A DNA stretch of 64,000 nucleotides from Clostridium pasteurianum BC1 (GTDB lineage: Bacteria; Bacillota; Clostridia; Clostridiales; Clostridiaceae): the NCBI RefSeq assembly GCF_000389635.1, contig NC_021182.1:434001-498000 (forward strand), in the 5' to 3' direction. Every line of letters starts with the position of its first letter. Positions within the stretch are counted from its first letter, which is position 1. This document shows positions 53,601 through 62,466 of the stretch, piece after piece. The position numbers and the translations under genes are program-made. The notes below the pieces were generated by a model. The model saw only the letters and a program-made list of their open reading frames with translations. It searched no databases and was not told where the DNA came from.

Positions 53601-53947
53601 TCGTTATGATTGTAGCCTTAGGAGTTGACTACAGTATATTCCTAATGATGAGGTTTAAAGAATGCAAAGGTATTTCTAAAAATGAAGCAATAATCATAGC
53701 TTCAAAAAATATAGGTGGAATAGTAATGTCAGCGGCATTAATTCTTGGAGGTACCTTTATTACTATGGCACCATCTGGGGTGAAATTATTAATTCAACTG
53801 GCTATAGCCGTAGTTATTGGTCTTGCAGCTTTAAGTTTATTACTGCTGCCAATATTTGTACCATCACTTATTGCCCTGCCTGGGTGGATAAATAATTTGA
53901 TGGATAAAAATAAGGATGATTCCTTTGAGGATAGTAAAGTTTCGTAA
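50693..53947 (+). CDS. MMPL-family RND transporter with extracytoplasmic coiled coil
   Basis: 1084 residues. Two MMPL/RND membrane blocks: TM1 then DNPSVKADNILKKMNKTSG, five helices with GIGTDYNILLFNRFKDEM (about 240) and the repeat at the end (SRF.MM.VALGVDYSIFLMMRFKE, about 980). Between the two blocks, residues about 460-830 hold a long low-complexity segment rich in Asn, Gln, Gly and Ser, with repeated LNxGIxQL heptads, like the YhgE/MMPL coiled coil that may reach through the wall. It probably exports lipids or drugs. GGAGGGG precedes the ATG. A terminator follows. Confidence 0.92.
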   Translation: MHKIIKYRWVIFVVWIAAVVLSVVYSPDLNKVLRDKGQQFLSDDNPSVKADNILKKMNKTSGNADLMVFNSKNKLTSSDMDNIKAGVNIIKDNEKDLGVSDMLDPFNIPDIKSNLVSKDEKTVMVTFRLNKNGREVSDIQNEFKNKLKDVHINYYLTGEDFINDDYIKVISNGVDKSAILTIIFILVILIIMFRSFVTPIVSLLAVGISYIVSMAIVGQFVYRFNYPVSSLTQMVLVLILFGIGTDYNILLFNRFKDEMSKSNSIDEAIIKTYKTAGKTIVFSIATVFIAFLSLTLAKFGMYRSANCVAIGVIILLLEILTLTPFIMKTLGIKLFWPSKEVTNHKPSKFWGKATSFSVKKPALVSIIIILVLIPIVLFNVQKYSYDTINELSDSVGSVKGFNLVADSFGKGQALTTTVVLQNNKPMNNNADLSAIDNLTKQIRNVKGVKSVSSVTEPLSNPIDLLYIGKQTQQVTEGISKSRNGVDTINNGLTQINNNLNSVNLNDLSKVDALVAGTTQVQNGLTAITSGMNQVNTVISQGADGADKLNAGIVQAKNGLAQVVSYTQQLSAGVSQIHDKYNQLGASYAGIEKGADDLQSGISEIQEHIREIKNASSTLNDNSNELFNSFAALNNDSGFKTAITNDPYLKKAVDGIGQLNGGIGQLNGGITQLSTGVEGLNTGAQKLNNGVVEFKKNYDTVTSNLGDVTTNINNINAAQNQIVTGLSQLQDGSSALASGLRAGGNGQSEIIQNMSKLNSGLSQVKGGQVQLNDELKKFSSSIPELKDALGQSGNGLSSISSGLNQTNNYLDQLTNTQTFFLPSEQLNSDDFKKSLDMYMTDDRKITKLTVVLDADPYSTEAMNTAKNINDIIPNAINGTDLKNATYGVTGTSASDYDLNKIALSDLNTIKVIVLIAIFAVLVLVIRSPLISLYISIALMAAYYISSSLLNFIVFHIFKLDGISWNVPFFSFVMIVALGVDYSIFLMMRFKECKGISKNEAIIIASKNIGGIVMSAALILGGTFITMAPSGVKLLIQLAIAVVIGLAALSLLLLPIFVPSLIALPGWINNLMDKNKDDSFEDSKVS

Positions 53948-53956
53948 ATAAAAATT

Positions 53957-54002
53957 AACACTATCAAAGCTATTAAATGCAATAGTTTTGATAGTGTTTT
54001 TT
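53957..54002 (+). terminator. Terminator after the MMPL gene
   Basis: AACACTATCAAAgCTATT pairs with AATAGTTTTGATAGTGTT, followed by T. Confidence 0.85.
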
Positions 54003-54028
54003 AGTATATAATACAAAATAAGAATAAT

Positions 54029-54057
54029 TTGACAATCGAACATATGTTTGGCATGCT
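54029..54057 (+). promoter_or_regulatory. SOS (LexA/DinR) box overlapping a promoter
   Basis: CGAACATATGTTTG (54037-54050) is a complete match to the Gram-positive SOS box CGAACRNRYGTTYG. It starts two bases after a TTGACA -35 hexamer. The -10 (about 54052) is weak. The box would put the downstream gene in the DNA damage regulon. Confidence 0.75.
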
Positions 54058-54096
54058 GAGTTCATAAAATTATTTTAGTAAATGGAGGATGACATA

Positions 54097-54608
54097 ATGG
54101 ATACAGATACAAGGCATAAAAAAATTATAGAAATTGTTCAGGAGAAATTGACCATGCTGTTTTAGGTAGTGAAATTGCCGAGGGCATATTGAGAAGTTTA
54201 GAATATGAAGAAGAAAAAATAGAAAAAATAAAACACTGTATTATAGCTCATAGATTCAGAACCGGAAATGAGCCTACTACAATAGAAGCAAAGATACTTT
54301 TCGATTCAGATAAACTTGATGCTATTGGTGCTATTGGGATTGCCCGTACTTTTATGTTATCAGGACAATTTGGACAAAGATTGAGGGTAGATGAAGCAAT
54401 TAATGATTATTTAGAGGATAACACTGTTGAAAACGGAAGATTAAAAGATGTTTCAAAACATACGCCTTTTATTGAATATGAAGTAAAGTTTAAAAAAATC
54501 CCTGACAAATTGTATACAGAAAAAGCAAAAGAGATTGGAAAAGAGAGGCTTAAATTTATGGCGGAATATTTTAATAGATTGAAGCTAGAGATAGAAGGCG
54601 TTGAATAG
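54097..54608 (+). pseudogene. Broken HD-domain hydrolase (YedJ-like) under the SOS box
   Basis: An intact start with GGAGGATGAC gives MDTDTRHKKIIEIVQEKL and then stops. Another frame picks up GEIDHAVLGSEIAEGILRSL and continues to 54608 with CIIAHRF, AKILFDSDKLDAIGAIGIARTFM, as in HD-superfamily YedJ-type hydrolases. The central HD dyad (ALLHDI region, about 60 codons) is missing, so an internal deletion with frameshift has occurred. The C-terminal piece could be translated from an internal TTG at 54189, but the catalytic core would be lost. Confidence 0.75.
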
Positions 54609-54668
54609 GATTGCGAATTAATCATATCCTTAATTTAACCTATTCTATTTACAAAAGTAACAAAAATC

Positions 54669-54713
54669 AACACTATCAAATCTACTTAAACACAATAGTC
54701 TGATAGTGTTTTT
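54669..54713 (+). terminator. Terminator
   Basis: AACACTATCA pairs with TGATAGTGTT and T follow; the same stem as the one at 53957. Confidence 0.75.
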
Positions 54714-54915
54714 CTATTTTTTGATACAAAAATAGAATATATATATTTGCATCCTATTGAAATTATTAGTTGATAACTAATATGCTATATTATAATATTG
54801 ATGTATAAGTTAAGATAAAATGGGATTTTGTGCATGATAATTGGTGAAATTTTGTATAGCTAAATGGGGATTATCACTATATAAAGATTTAAGTATAATA
54901 TGAAGGAGAAACTAA

Positions 54916-55677
54916 ATGATAGGAAAAAGAAAAGAAGATTGTTCAGGTAATGTAGAATTTAAACGGATATATAAAGAGAAAGATTACAAGCTAAATTTAA
55001 AAAAAGAAACTCAACATTTTATAGTTTATTACACCGAAATAGACAAGACATGTATAGATAAAGTTTTAGATGTTCTTGAAAATAATTATAATAGAATTAC
55101 CATTAATTTTAGTGAACAACTTCAGAAGAAAATGACTATTGAAATTCATTCAGATCTTAATCAGCTTCATGTTGCTTTGGGATTTCCCAATGCACCTGAT
55201 TGGATAAGAGGAGGGCTTGGGGTAGGTAAAATTGTCATAGCATCCCCTTTAAATCCACCACCAGGTTCAGATTTTGATAACGTATTAAATACAGCTGTTC
55301 ACGAGTTCGTTCATATCTTAGTAAATAAAATAAATGGGAATACACCAAGATGGTTGAATGAAGGAGTTGCCTGTTACGAAGCAAAAGATAATGATGAAAA
55401 TTGGATAAGAAAAACCGTTAAGAACGGATTAATAAGTAATATGATTCCCACATTCAAAGATTTAGATACTGGAGAGGATTTTCAAACGTTTTTCAACCGT
55501 AATGGGTATCAATACTCATATACCATAGTAGAATCAATAATAGAAGAGTTTGGTTATGATAAGCTATGTAGTTTAATAAAATGCCCTAATAATTTCATGA
55601 ATATTTTTGGTGTAACAGAGAAGCAATTGCAAAATAAATGGATAGAGTACATTAAGCAAAACTATCTGCTAACATAA
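54916..55677 (+). CDS. Peptidase MA-like gluzincin metalloprotease
   Basis: 253 residues. HEFVH (VHEFVHILVN, about residue 131) with the later WLNEGVACYE (about 150) is the zinc motif HExxH plus a downstream Glu, as in peptidase MA-like (M1-related) domains. No signal peptide is seen, so it is either cytoplasmic or exported by another route. AAGGAG precedes the ATG. Confidence 0.85.
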   Translation: MIGKRKEDCSGNVEFKRIYKEKDYKLNLKKETQHFIVYYTEIDKTCIDKVLDVLENNYNRITINFSEQLQKKMTIEIHSDLNQLHVALGFPNAPDWIRGGLGVGKIVIASPLNPPPGSDFDNVLNTAVHEFVHILVNKINGNTPRWLNEGVACYEAKDNDENWIRKTVKNGLISNMIPTFKDLDTGEDFQTFFNRNGYQYSYTIVESIIEEFGYDKLCSLIKCPNNFMNIFGVTEKQLQNKWIEYIKQNYLLT

Positions 55678-55843
55678 GTTTTTCAATTTCTTTTCAGCCG
55701 ATATTATAGCAAATATTGCTGTACGGAGCATAAAAAACCGATTGTATTCAAGTAGTTTAAGTAGTTAATATGGAATCTAGCCACTGTGTGGAGGTTAATG
55801 AATAAAATTACTGATGTTATTGAAAAAAGGGGAAAAATTAAAA

Positions 55844-56470
55844 ATGAATCTACAAAAAGAATATTGGAATAAAATATATGAATCAATTTTGGATAAAAAA
55901 CTTAAATATGACCCATGGTTAGATAAATATGAGAATATACTTATGAAATCAAAGGATACTCCAATTATTGATTTAGGATGTGGATTTGGGAATGATACTC
56001 TTTACCTCAAAGAGAGAAAATATGAAGTGATTTCTTGTGATTTTTCAGAAAAGGCATTAAGACGATTGAGTAATTTTATTGATAATTTAAATGTTAAATG
56101 CTTTGATATGAAAGATGGCTTGCCTTTTCAAGATAGTTCTGCAAAAGTAATTATTTCAGACCTTTCATTACATTATTTTACATGGAATGAAACTCAAGAT
56201 ATATTGAAAGAAATAAAAAGAGTTTTAATAAACGAGGGTACATTGATATGTAGAGTTAATTCAACAAGAGATATGAATTATGGCGCAGGACAAGGGATAA
56301 AAATAGAAGAAAATTTTTATAATATTGATGGTAATTTAAAGAGATTTTTTAATGAATCACAATTGAGAGAACTTTTTAGAGAATGGGATATTCTATATAT
56401 AATGGAAACAGAGATAAATAGGTACAATATGAGTAAAATAGCATGGGAAATTTCAATTAAGAAAATGTGA
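55844..56470 (+). CDS. Class I SAM-dependent methyltransferase
   Basis: About 208 residues from ATG 55844 (GGGG upstream; a longer frame opens at 55814). The Rossmann SAM-binding motif is IIDLGCGFGNDTLYL (about residue 37-51), then VISCDFSEKALRRL, and VIISDLSLHYF (motif post I, about 108). The C-terminal part (WDILYIMETEINRY) resembles small-molecule methyltransferases. Substrate unknown. Confidence 0.88.
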   Translation: MNLQKEYWNKIYESILDKKLKYDPWLDKYENILMKSKDTPIIDLGCGFGNDTLYLKERKYEVISCDFSEKALRRLSNFIDNLNVKCFDMKDGLPFQDSSAKVIISDLSLHYFTWNETQDILKEIKRVLINEGTLICRVNSTRDMNYGAGQGIKIEENFYNIDGNLKRFFNESQLRELFREWDILYIMETEINRYNMSKIAWEISIKKM

Positions 56471-56651
56471 CATACAATAAAAGGTGATAAGTTTAACACA
56501 TTGATGATGGAAAATTAACAGGCAGTTATCAAAGCGAGGTGGATTGTTATATTGCGAGATGGCTGGTGATAGAGTTAAGATAAGTGGAAAGGCTGTACTT
56601 TATATGACAGGAGATATTATCATATAGATTAATAATTCGTACGAAAGTGAG

Positions 56652-57224
56652 ATGATTACTTTGAATTATAGATTACTTGAAAAAGCAGATAGTAATGATT
56701 ACATAATAGAAAAAGGAACAATAAATGACATAGATGAACTAGCGAGTTTATATGATGATTTAAATGATTATTTACAAACAGGAATAAATTATCCAGGATG
56801 GATAAAGGGCATATATCCTATTAGAGAAACAGCTGTTAACGGAATTAAAAATAATAATTTATTTGTATTAAAAATTAATAATGAAATAGCAGGTTCTATA
56901 ATACTAAATCATGAACCTGAAACTGCATACTCTCAAGTAGCCTGGGGAATTGAAGCGGACTACAATGATATTATTGTAATACATACTCTTGTTGTTCATC
57001 CAAAGTATATGAAAAACGGTGCTGGAAAAAAGTTAATGGATTTTGCAAAGACATATAGTATTGAACAGGAAATGAAAGCAATTCGTTTAGATGTCTCTAT
57101 TCATAATGCACCGGCAATCTCATTATATGAGAAGAGTGGATATAAATATGTTGGAACTGTTGATCTGGGTTTAAATATTCCAGAATTAGTTTGGTTTAAA
57201 CTGTATGAGATAGTGATTTTATAA
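56652..57224 (+). CDS. GNAT-family N-acetyltransferase
   Basis: 190 residues. The CoA motif is TLVVHPKYMKNGAGKKLMDFAK (about 120-140) with a C-terminal NAPAISLYEKSGYKYVGTVDLG, as in RimI-like enzymes. It precedes the histidine phosphatase gene by 31 bases, so the two may be co-transcribed. Nothing else is seen in 56471-56651. Confidence 0.9.
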   Translation: MITLNYRLLEKADSNDYIIEKGTINDIDELASLYDDLNDYLQTGINYPGWIKGIYPIRETAVNGIKNNNLFVLKINNEIAGSIILNHEPETAYSQVAWGIEADYNDIIVIHTLVVHPKYMKNGAGKKLMDFAKTYSIEQEMKAIRLDVSIHNAPAISLYEKSGYKYVGTVDLGLNIPELVWFKLYEIVIL

Positions 57225-57255
57225 TTATTCAAGTTGATGAAAGGAAGTGTTATAA

Positions 57256-57783
57256 TTGACACAATTTTATTTCATTAGACATGGCGAGCAAGATTGGGAT
57301 AGTATAGAGAAATATAATTTAAAAGGACAAGCAATGGATTTGATACCTTTGACGGACAATGGTATCAAGCAGGCTAAAAAAGCTTCTAAGGATGTAAGAA
57401 TAGGTAACTCAAATATTATTATTTCTTCACCATATACACGAGCGCTACAAACTGCTTCTATTATATCAAAGGAGACTGGAGTTGATTTACACGTAGAATT
57501 TGACTTGAGAGAATGGCAGTCAGATTTAAATTTTAACTATGATTCGAAAGATCAATTAATTGAATTATGGCATGACTATACTATGCATGGGGGAGTATAC
57601 CCACAAGATGAGTTAAAACTTTGGGAAACAAAAGAAAATCTTAGAAAAAGAATTGATTCGGTTTTGGTGAGATATTTAAATTATTCGAGGGTAACTGTGG
57701 TTGCTCATGCAGAAATATTTGCTGCATTAGTTCCAGTGGATAAAATTTTACATTGTTCAATATTAGAATATACTAAAATTTAA
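57256..57783 (+). CDS. Histidine phosphatase family protein
   Basis: 175 residues of the phosphoglycerate mutase-like branch. The catalytic RHG is in FIRHGEQDWD (about residue 8), SSPYTRALQTA (about 57) and AHAE (about 150) give the other active-site residues, the last being AHA rather than the usual SHG. A TTG start is used. It lies 31 bases after the GNAT gene. Confidence 0.88.
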   Translation: MTQFYFIRHGEQDWDSIEKYNLKGQAMDLIPLTDNGIKQAKKASKDVRIGNSNIIISSPYTRALQTASIISKETGVDLHVEFDLREWQSDLNFNYDSKDQLIELWHDYTMHGGVYPQDELKLWETKENLRKRIDSVLVRYLNYSRVTVVAHAEIFAALVPVDKILHCSILEYTKI

Positions 57784-57872
57784 ATATATACTTTATGAAA
57801 AGATAGACTAGATTGATAAATGCCACTCTGTATTGAATCATATGAATAAAGTAAATTAAGGAGGTCATAAAC

Positions 57873-58736
57873 TTGCTTAAAGAAATAAAAATCAATAAAA
57901 TATTCAACATAAACGATAAAAAATATTTTGTACTTAGCATTTATTTTATTGATACTAGGATATTACTTGATATTATAACTGAAAGAGAAAACCGTGATAG
58001 CCATGAGCCTATACATATGCCTAAGACGTTGGAAGAGAGTTTAATTGAAAGCTTTAATGGAAGACAAAAAGTAGTAAAGTTAGGCTATTTTCAACTACTA
58101 GTAAATGGAAAAAAATACAACTCCATTGGTGGAAGACAGGGAAACGGAACAGAGAAATATTTTAAAAATAGGATTCAGCTTCCAAAAGAATTCATAGATA
58201 AACAACTAGATATTATACAATGTGAATTCGAAGCACTGGAAAAAGATGTTGAAATAAAAGAAATATCCTTGATTAACAAAATTGAAGTCAAAGAATATTT
58301 GATACATCAGGAACATACAATGCAGATTGGCTCAGTGGATAAGCCATTTGATTTTACATATAAAGATCCAGAGAATGGTATGGAAAGCAGCATCATAATA
58401 AAAGAATTGTATACAGAAGAAATTGCAGAGGATCGCAGGTGTTTATTTAGCTGTAATGAAAATGAAAAGCTGCTATGGGGAGTGGCTAGTTCCCATTCAG
58501 ATATTAAAGACTTGCAACTATTTACCGAAAAGAGATTAAAAAAGGGTATAAATTATACTACTGCTCCAATGATGTTAATGGAGAAAACAAAAAATCCAGA
58601 AAACGAAAATTTATTTGATCACAGGCTATTTATTGGATTTGTAGAACCGCTGCAGGAAAAAGTTGATGTTGTTTTATTCTCTATTACAAAGAAAATATAT
58701 GATAGTTGGAGAGGAATTTTATATAATTATAATTGA
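57873..58736 (+). CDS. Hypothetical 287-aa protein
   Basis: Soluble protein, TTG start with AAGGAGGTCATAAAC. Predicted mixed alpha/beta; segments such as GGRQGNGTEKYFKNRIQLP and NENEKLLWGVASSHSD are visible. No family is recognised. It lies between the histidine phosphatase and a trans-aconitate methyltransferase-like gene, 42 bases before the latter, so co-transcription is possible. Confidence 0.65.
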   Translation: MLKEIKINKIFNINDKKYFVLSIYFIDTRILLDIITERENRDSHEPIHMPKTLEESLIESFNGRQKVVKLGYFQLLVNGKKYNSIGGRQGNGTEKYFKNRIQLPKEFIDKQLDIIQCEFEALEKDVEIKEISLINKIEVKEYLIHQEHTMQIGSVDKPFDFTYKDPENGMESSIIIKELYTEEIAEDRRCLFSCNENEKLLWGVASSHSDIKDLQLFTEKRLKKGINYTTAPMMLMEKTKNPENENLFDHRLFIGFVEPLQEKVDVVLFSITKKIYDSWRGILYNYN

Positions 58737-58778
58737 TAAAGGTTGTTTAATATTAGAATAAAAAAGGGAGAAGATATT

Positions 58779-59549
58779 ATGGCAGATTGGAATTCAGTAC
58801 AATATTTGAAATTTGAAAATGAAAGAACACAGCCAGCAATTGATCTGGCTAATCGTATTAATATTGATAATCCCAAAAAGGTTCTTGATATTGGTTGTGG
58901 TCCGGGAAATAGTACACAGGTTTTGGCACAAAGATTTCCAAATGCATACATTCTCGGCGTTGATAATTCCTTAAACATGATTGAAACCGCAAAGAAAAAT
59001 TATCCTAAGCTTTATTTTATGAGTTGTGATGTAAGCAAAGATTTATCAATGCTTGACAATGATTTTGATATTATTTTTTCAAATGCCTGCCTTCAGTGGA
59101 TACCAAATCACAATGAACTTTTAAAAAACATAATTGGACTGCTGAAGCCTGATGGAATACTTGCAATACAAATACCAATGAATTACGAAGAGCCAATTCA
59201 TAAAATTATCCAAGAAGTTTCAACAAGTGAAAAGTGGAAATCAGAATTTCCTAATCCTAGAGTTTTCTATAATCTTACACAAAGTCAATACTTTGATTTG
59301 CTTTCAGAAATTTCATCGGATTTTTCTATGTGGGAAACTATATATTGCCATAAACTAAAATCTCATAATGGCATCATAGAATGGTATCGTGGTACAGGGT
59401 TGAGACCATATTTAAATATTCTATCAGATGAGAAAAAGAAAGCCTTTGAGGAGGACATTTTTAAACGGGTTGTAAAAGAATATCCAACACAGAAAAATGG
59501 CAATATTATCTTTAGATTTCCAAGATTCTTTTTTATTGCTGTGAGATGA
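58779..59549 (+). CDS. tam: Trans-aconitate 2-methyltransferase-like methyltransferase
   Basis: About 256 residues from ATG 58779 (AAGGGAG site). It matches Tam: ADWNSVQYLKFENERTQPAIDLANRI start, VLDIGCGPGNSTQVLAQRFPNAYILGVDNS, and SNACLQWIPNHNELLKNI. Tam methylates trans-aconitate with SAM. The C-terminal RFPRFFFIAVR is typical of the family. The substrate is inferred. Confidence 0.88.
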   Translation: MADWNSVQYLKFENERTQPAIDLANRINIDNPKKVLDIGCGPGNSTQVLAQRFPNAYILGVDNSLNMIETAKKNYPKLYFMSCDVSKDLSMLDNDFDIIFSNACLQWIPNHNELLKNIIGLLKPDGILAIQIPMNYEEPIHKIIQEVSTSEKWKSEFPNPRVFYNLTQSQYFDLLSEISSDFSMWETIYCHKLKSHNGIIEWYRGTGLRPYLNILSDEKKKAFEEDIFKRVVKEYPTQKNGNIIFRFPRFFFIAVR

Positions 59550-59631
59550 TTATTAAAAAATATAAAAAGAAAAGAGGCGAGAATTTAGTGGAGGCTTGTA
59601 CTGAGATACATTCTATCACTAAAGATAAATA

Positions 59632-60582
59632 ATGAAATCTGTAAATTTTATTTTTAAAAGTGAAGATAGTTTGGAAATTTACGTTTATAAGTGGGAACCA
59701 GAAAAAAATATTAATATTAAAGGAGTTATACAGATAGCTCATGGTATGGCGGAGACAGCAGCAAGATATGAAGGATTTGCAAAGATGTTAACGGAGAATG
59801 GATATATTGTTTATATTAATGACCATAGAGGACATGGTAAGACTGCAAAAAATATAGAGAATGTTGGTTATTTAGCAGAAAAAGATGGTTTTGAATGGCT
59901 AGTGAAGGATATGCATACCCTTACTGGTATTATAAAAAAAGAAAATAAAGATTTGCCAATATTTTTATTAGGTTATAGTATGGGATCCTTCTTGACCCAA
60001 CGATACATAATGCTATATGGAAAGGAATTAAAAGGAGCTATACTTTATGGTTCTAATGGTAGGCAAGGACTTATATTAAGGATTGGATTACTAGTTTCTA
60101 AATTGGAAATTAAAAAAAATGGAGTAAAAGCAAAGAGCCAGATATTAAATGATCTCATTTTCGGAGGATATAATAAACCGTTTAAGCCAAACAGAACTAA
60201 ATTTGATTGGCTTAACAGGAATAATGAGGAAGTAGACAAGTATATAAAAGATCCATTTTGCGGCACTGTATTTACCTGCAGCTTTTACTATGATTTTTTT
60301 AAATGTTTAATAGAAATAGAAAATAAGAAAAATCTAAAAACTGTTCCTAGAGATTTACCTATATATATTTTCTCCGGTGGAAAAGATCCTGTAGGAAAAA
60401 GTGGTAAGGGAGTAAAAAGATTAGTTGAAACTTATAAGTCACTGGGAGTGAAAGATCTTACCTTTAAGCTTTATAAGGATGGCAGACATGACATGTTAAA
60501 TGAAATTAATAAAGATGAAGTTATTGAAGATGTTTTGGCATGGCTTTCAAGGTATTCTCTTAAAGTGCTTAAAACAATTTGA
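59632..60582 (+). CDS. Alpha/beta hydrolase (monoacylglycerol lipase-like)
   Basis: 316 residues of the serine aminopeptidase S33/Hydrolase_4 family. Motifs: QIAHGMAETAARYE (oxyanion loop), NDHRGHGKT, nucleophile GYSMGSF (about residue 115), Asp in IYIFSGGKDP (about 250), and His in GRHDMLNE (about 285). It is likely a monoacylglycerol lipase or lysophospholipase. No strong site precedes the ATG; a 14-codon frame (GTG 59589) ends in TAATGA-like overlap, so translation may be coupled. The 3' end overlaps the convergent phosphatidyltransferase gene by 36 bases. Confidence 0.88.
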   Translation: MKSVNFIFKSEDSLEIYVYKWEPEKNINIKGVIQIAHGMAETAARYEGFAKMLTENGYIVYINDHRGHGKTAKNIENVGYLAEKDGFEWLVKDMHTLTGIIKKENKDLPIFLLGYSMGSFLTQRYIMLYGKELKGAILYGSNGRQGLILRIGLLVSKLEIKKNGVKAKSQILNDLIFGGYNKPFKPNRTKFDWLNRNNEEVDKYIKDPFCGTVFTCSFYYDFFKCLIEIENKKNLKTVPRDLPIYIFSGGKDPVGKSGKGVKRLVETYKSLGVKDLTFKLYKDGRHDMLNEINKDEVIEDVLAWLSRYSLKVLKTI

Positions 60583-61131
60583 GCATCTTATGCAAGATGA
60601 AATAACTGATAATGTAGTTGCAATAAATATCAACGTATTAGTTGCTAATAATAGATTATTCTGAAATTTGTAAAATAAAATTCCTACTATTCCAGGAATA
60701 ATATAAAATAAAACTGCTGTTAATTTACCTATAGGATCAGATATGAATAATTCAGAGGTTTTATTATTCAGCTTTTTCCATACATAGGATGTGATTATAA
60801 ATTCAACAAATTTGCTTAATATGACTATTGTAAACCAAAAAGGTATAATTCCATGAATATTCAGGAATATAAATGATGAAAAAATAAAGGCAGCATCTGC
60901 TGCCACATCTAGAAGGCTTCCTATAAAGGATTTACTATTGAGAAATCTGGCAATCTTTCCATCAATTAAATCTGTAATACATATACATAAAAAAACAATT
61001 GATAAACACAGAAAAGTCTCCCTATTTTTTATATCATGATATTGTTTATTTTGTAATAAAAGAAATACGTAAGTCAATAAAATTCTAGATAGAGTAATTA
61101 TATTAGGGAGTATTTTGTATACAATGTTCAT
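60547..61131 (-). CDS. CDP-alcohol phosphatidyltransferase
   Basis: 194-aa membrane enzyme with five to six helices. The catalytic signature DG..AR........G...D...D is DLIDGKIARFLNSKSFIGSLLDVAADAAF (about residue 55-82). It would make a phosphatidyl alcohol from CDP-diacylglycerol (PgsA-like). It follows the flavodoxin genes in the same direction with only 2 bases spacing. Confidence 0.88.
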   Translation of the reverse strand: MNIVYKILPNIITLSRILLTYVFLLLQNKQYHDIKNRETFLCLSIVFLCICITDLIDGKIARFLNSKSFIGSLLDVAADAAFIFSSFIFLNIHGIIPFWFTIVILSKFVEFIITSYVWKKLNNKTSELFISDPIGKLTAVLFYIIPGIVGILFYKFQNNLLLATNTLIFIATTLSVISSCIRCSNCFKHFKRIP

Positions 61132-61133
61132 AA

Positions 61134-61697
61134 TTATTCCTTTCCAATTTCAGAACCTAAATTAAAAGCTTTATTTTCATTGCCTTTATCATTATATTTG
61201 AATGATATTTTCATTGGAATCTCAGCATTTGTAAAAAGCTTTTCTAAGCTATTGAGCTGTTCTGAATCATCCGCTCCACCTGTAACAAATAAAAGGATTT
61301 TTTGATCTTTTAAATTATTAACACTTTTTATATAATCGTTTAACACAGAAGAAGTTTGTCCAATATAAATAGGAGAACCAAAAACAACTACCTTATAGGT
61401 TGAAAGGTCAGTTGAAAGATATTTCCCCGGATAAGCAATGGTTACATCATAACCCTTACTGTTTAGTCCTTTAGCTAGGTCATAAGCTACATTTTTAGTT
61501 GAATCAGTCATTAAAGAGGGTTGGTATACAACAAGTGCCTTTGAATGTGCTATTGAATCTGTTTTCATAATTACTGTTTTGTTTCCCTTTTCTGTATTAT
61601 TTGAATGTATAAGGATAAAGAAAAACAACATTTCTGATATACATAAGGCAAGTATTCCTAAAACTATATATAAAAGAACTTTTAAAATAATTTTCAT
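61134..61697 (-). CDS. Membrane-anchored flavodoxin-like protein
   Basis: 187 residues. An N-terminal membrane helix (VLLYIVLGILALCISEMLFFFIL) is followed by a flavodoxin domain (ALVVYQPSLMTDSTKNVAYDLAKGLNSKGYDV, VVFGSPIYIGQTSSVLNDYI, LFVTGGADDSEQL). The flavin-binding loop is partly changed. It sits between a HemG-like flavodoxin and the phosphatidyltransferase. Confidence 0.82.
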   Translation of the reverse strand: MKIILKVLLYIVLGILALCISEMLFFFILIHSNNTEKGNKTVIMKTDSIAHSKALVVYQPSLMTDSTKNVAYDLAKGLNSKGYDVTIAYPGKYLSTDLSTYKVVVFGSPIYIGQTSSVLNDYIKSVNNLKDQKILLFVTGGADDSEQLNSLEKLFTNAEIPMKISFKYNDKGNENKAFNLGSEIGKE

Positions 61698-61722
61698 TTA
61701 AGTATCTCTCCTCATTAGTAAG

Positions 61723-62199
61723 TTAAAGAGTATTCATTATCTGAGCAAATTTATTGATATTTTCCTCAGAAATACTAGACACATCATCTTTTGTTTTAGC
61801 CACTATTTTTATTATGAATCTTTCTAGAGGATTCATATTTTTCAGTATAAATTCACCGCCAAAGCACTCTTTAACAGAGACATGAGTTAATAAATCATTT
61901 GGAAAAGAAGTGGCTATTTCAGTTTCAATATTATCTTTTTGCATACCACAGACAAAGAGACCTATTTTTTTATCTTTTAGGACATCAAGATTTTCGGTAC
62001 AAAATTCAGTTATTTCTTTTTGAATTCTTCCCATGTAAATAGAGCCTCCTATAACAATTTTATCAAAGGAAGATAGGTTAGGAAGAGTATCCTTTTTAAT
62101 ATTTACAGTTGTAACTTCACCAGAAAGTTTATCTTTTAAAAGCTTGCCGCATTTTTCTGCAAAACCATGTTTTGTTGCGTAGACTATAAGTGTTTTCAT
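61723..62199 (-). CDS. Flavodoxin-domain protein (HemG-like)
   Basis: 158 residues. The FMN loop VYATKHGFAEKC (about residue 6-17), IVIGGSIYMGRIQKEI (about 48-63) and LFVCGMQ (about 81) match HemG-like flavodoxins. HemG oxidises protoporphyrinogen, but in this setting a general electron carrier is more likely. AAGGAGTGAATAAAA precedes the ATG. Confidence 0.85.
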   Translation of the reverse strand: MKTLIVYATKHGFAEKCGKLLKDKLSGEVTTVNIKKDTLPNLSSFDKIVIGGSIYMGRIQKEITEFCTENLDVLKDKKIGLFVCGMQKDNIETEIATSFPNDLLTHVSVKECFGGEFILKNMNPLERFIIKIVAKTKDDVSSISEENINKFAQIMNTL

Positions 62200-62205
62200 T
62201 TTTAT

Positions 62206-62328
62206 TCACTCCTTAATATTTTTCATAATTAGAAACAGGCAGTATATTATTATCAAATTAAATGCAGGAAATATAATGACTTCTGCAAAACTTACCTTTA
62301 CTCCTAATAAAATTTGTCCAATTATCAT
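62206..62328 (-). pseudogene. Possible truncated membrane protein frame
   Basis: A minus-strand frame is open from about 62379 to TGA at 62206. An internal ATG at 62328 has no clear site. It encodes a hydrophobic segment (AEVIIFPAFNLIIIYCLFLIM) ending with KNIKE, and its TGA overlaps the flavodoxin site AAGGAGTGA. It looks like the end of a lost membrane gene. Confidence 0.3.
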
Positions 62329-62466
62329 GGCTGTAATTGAAGTGAATATGGTGACTTCACTAACAGTTATTACAATTGATAATACTTAATTTGATTTATA
62401 AAAAACTTCACAATTAAATTTAGTGATATCATATTATAAGTATTATTTACTGAATACAGGTTTAAA

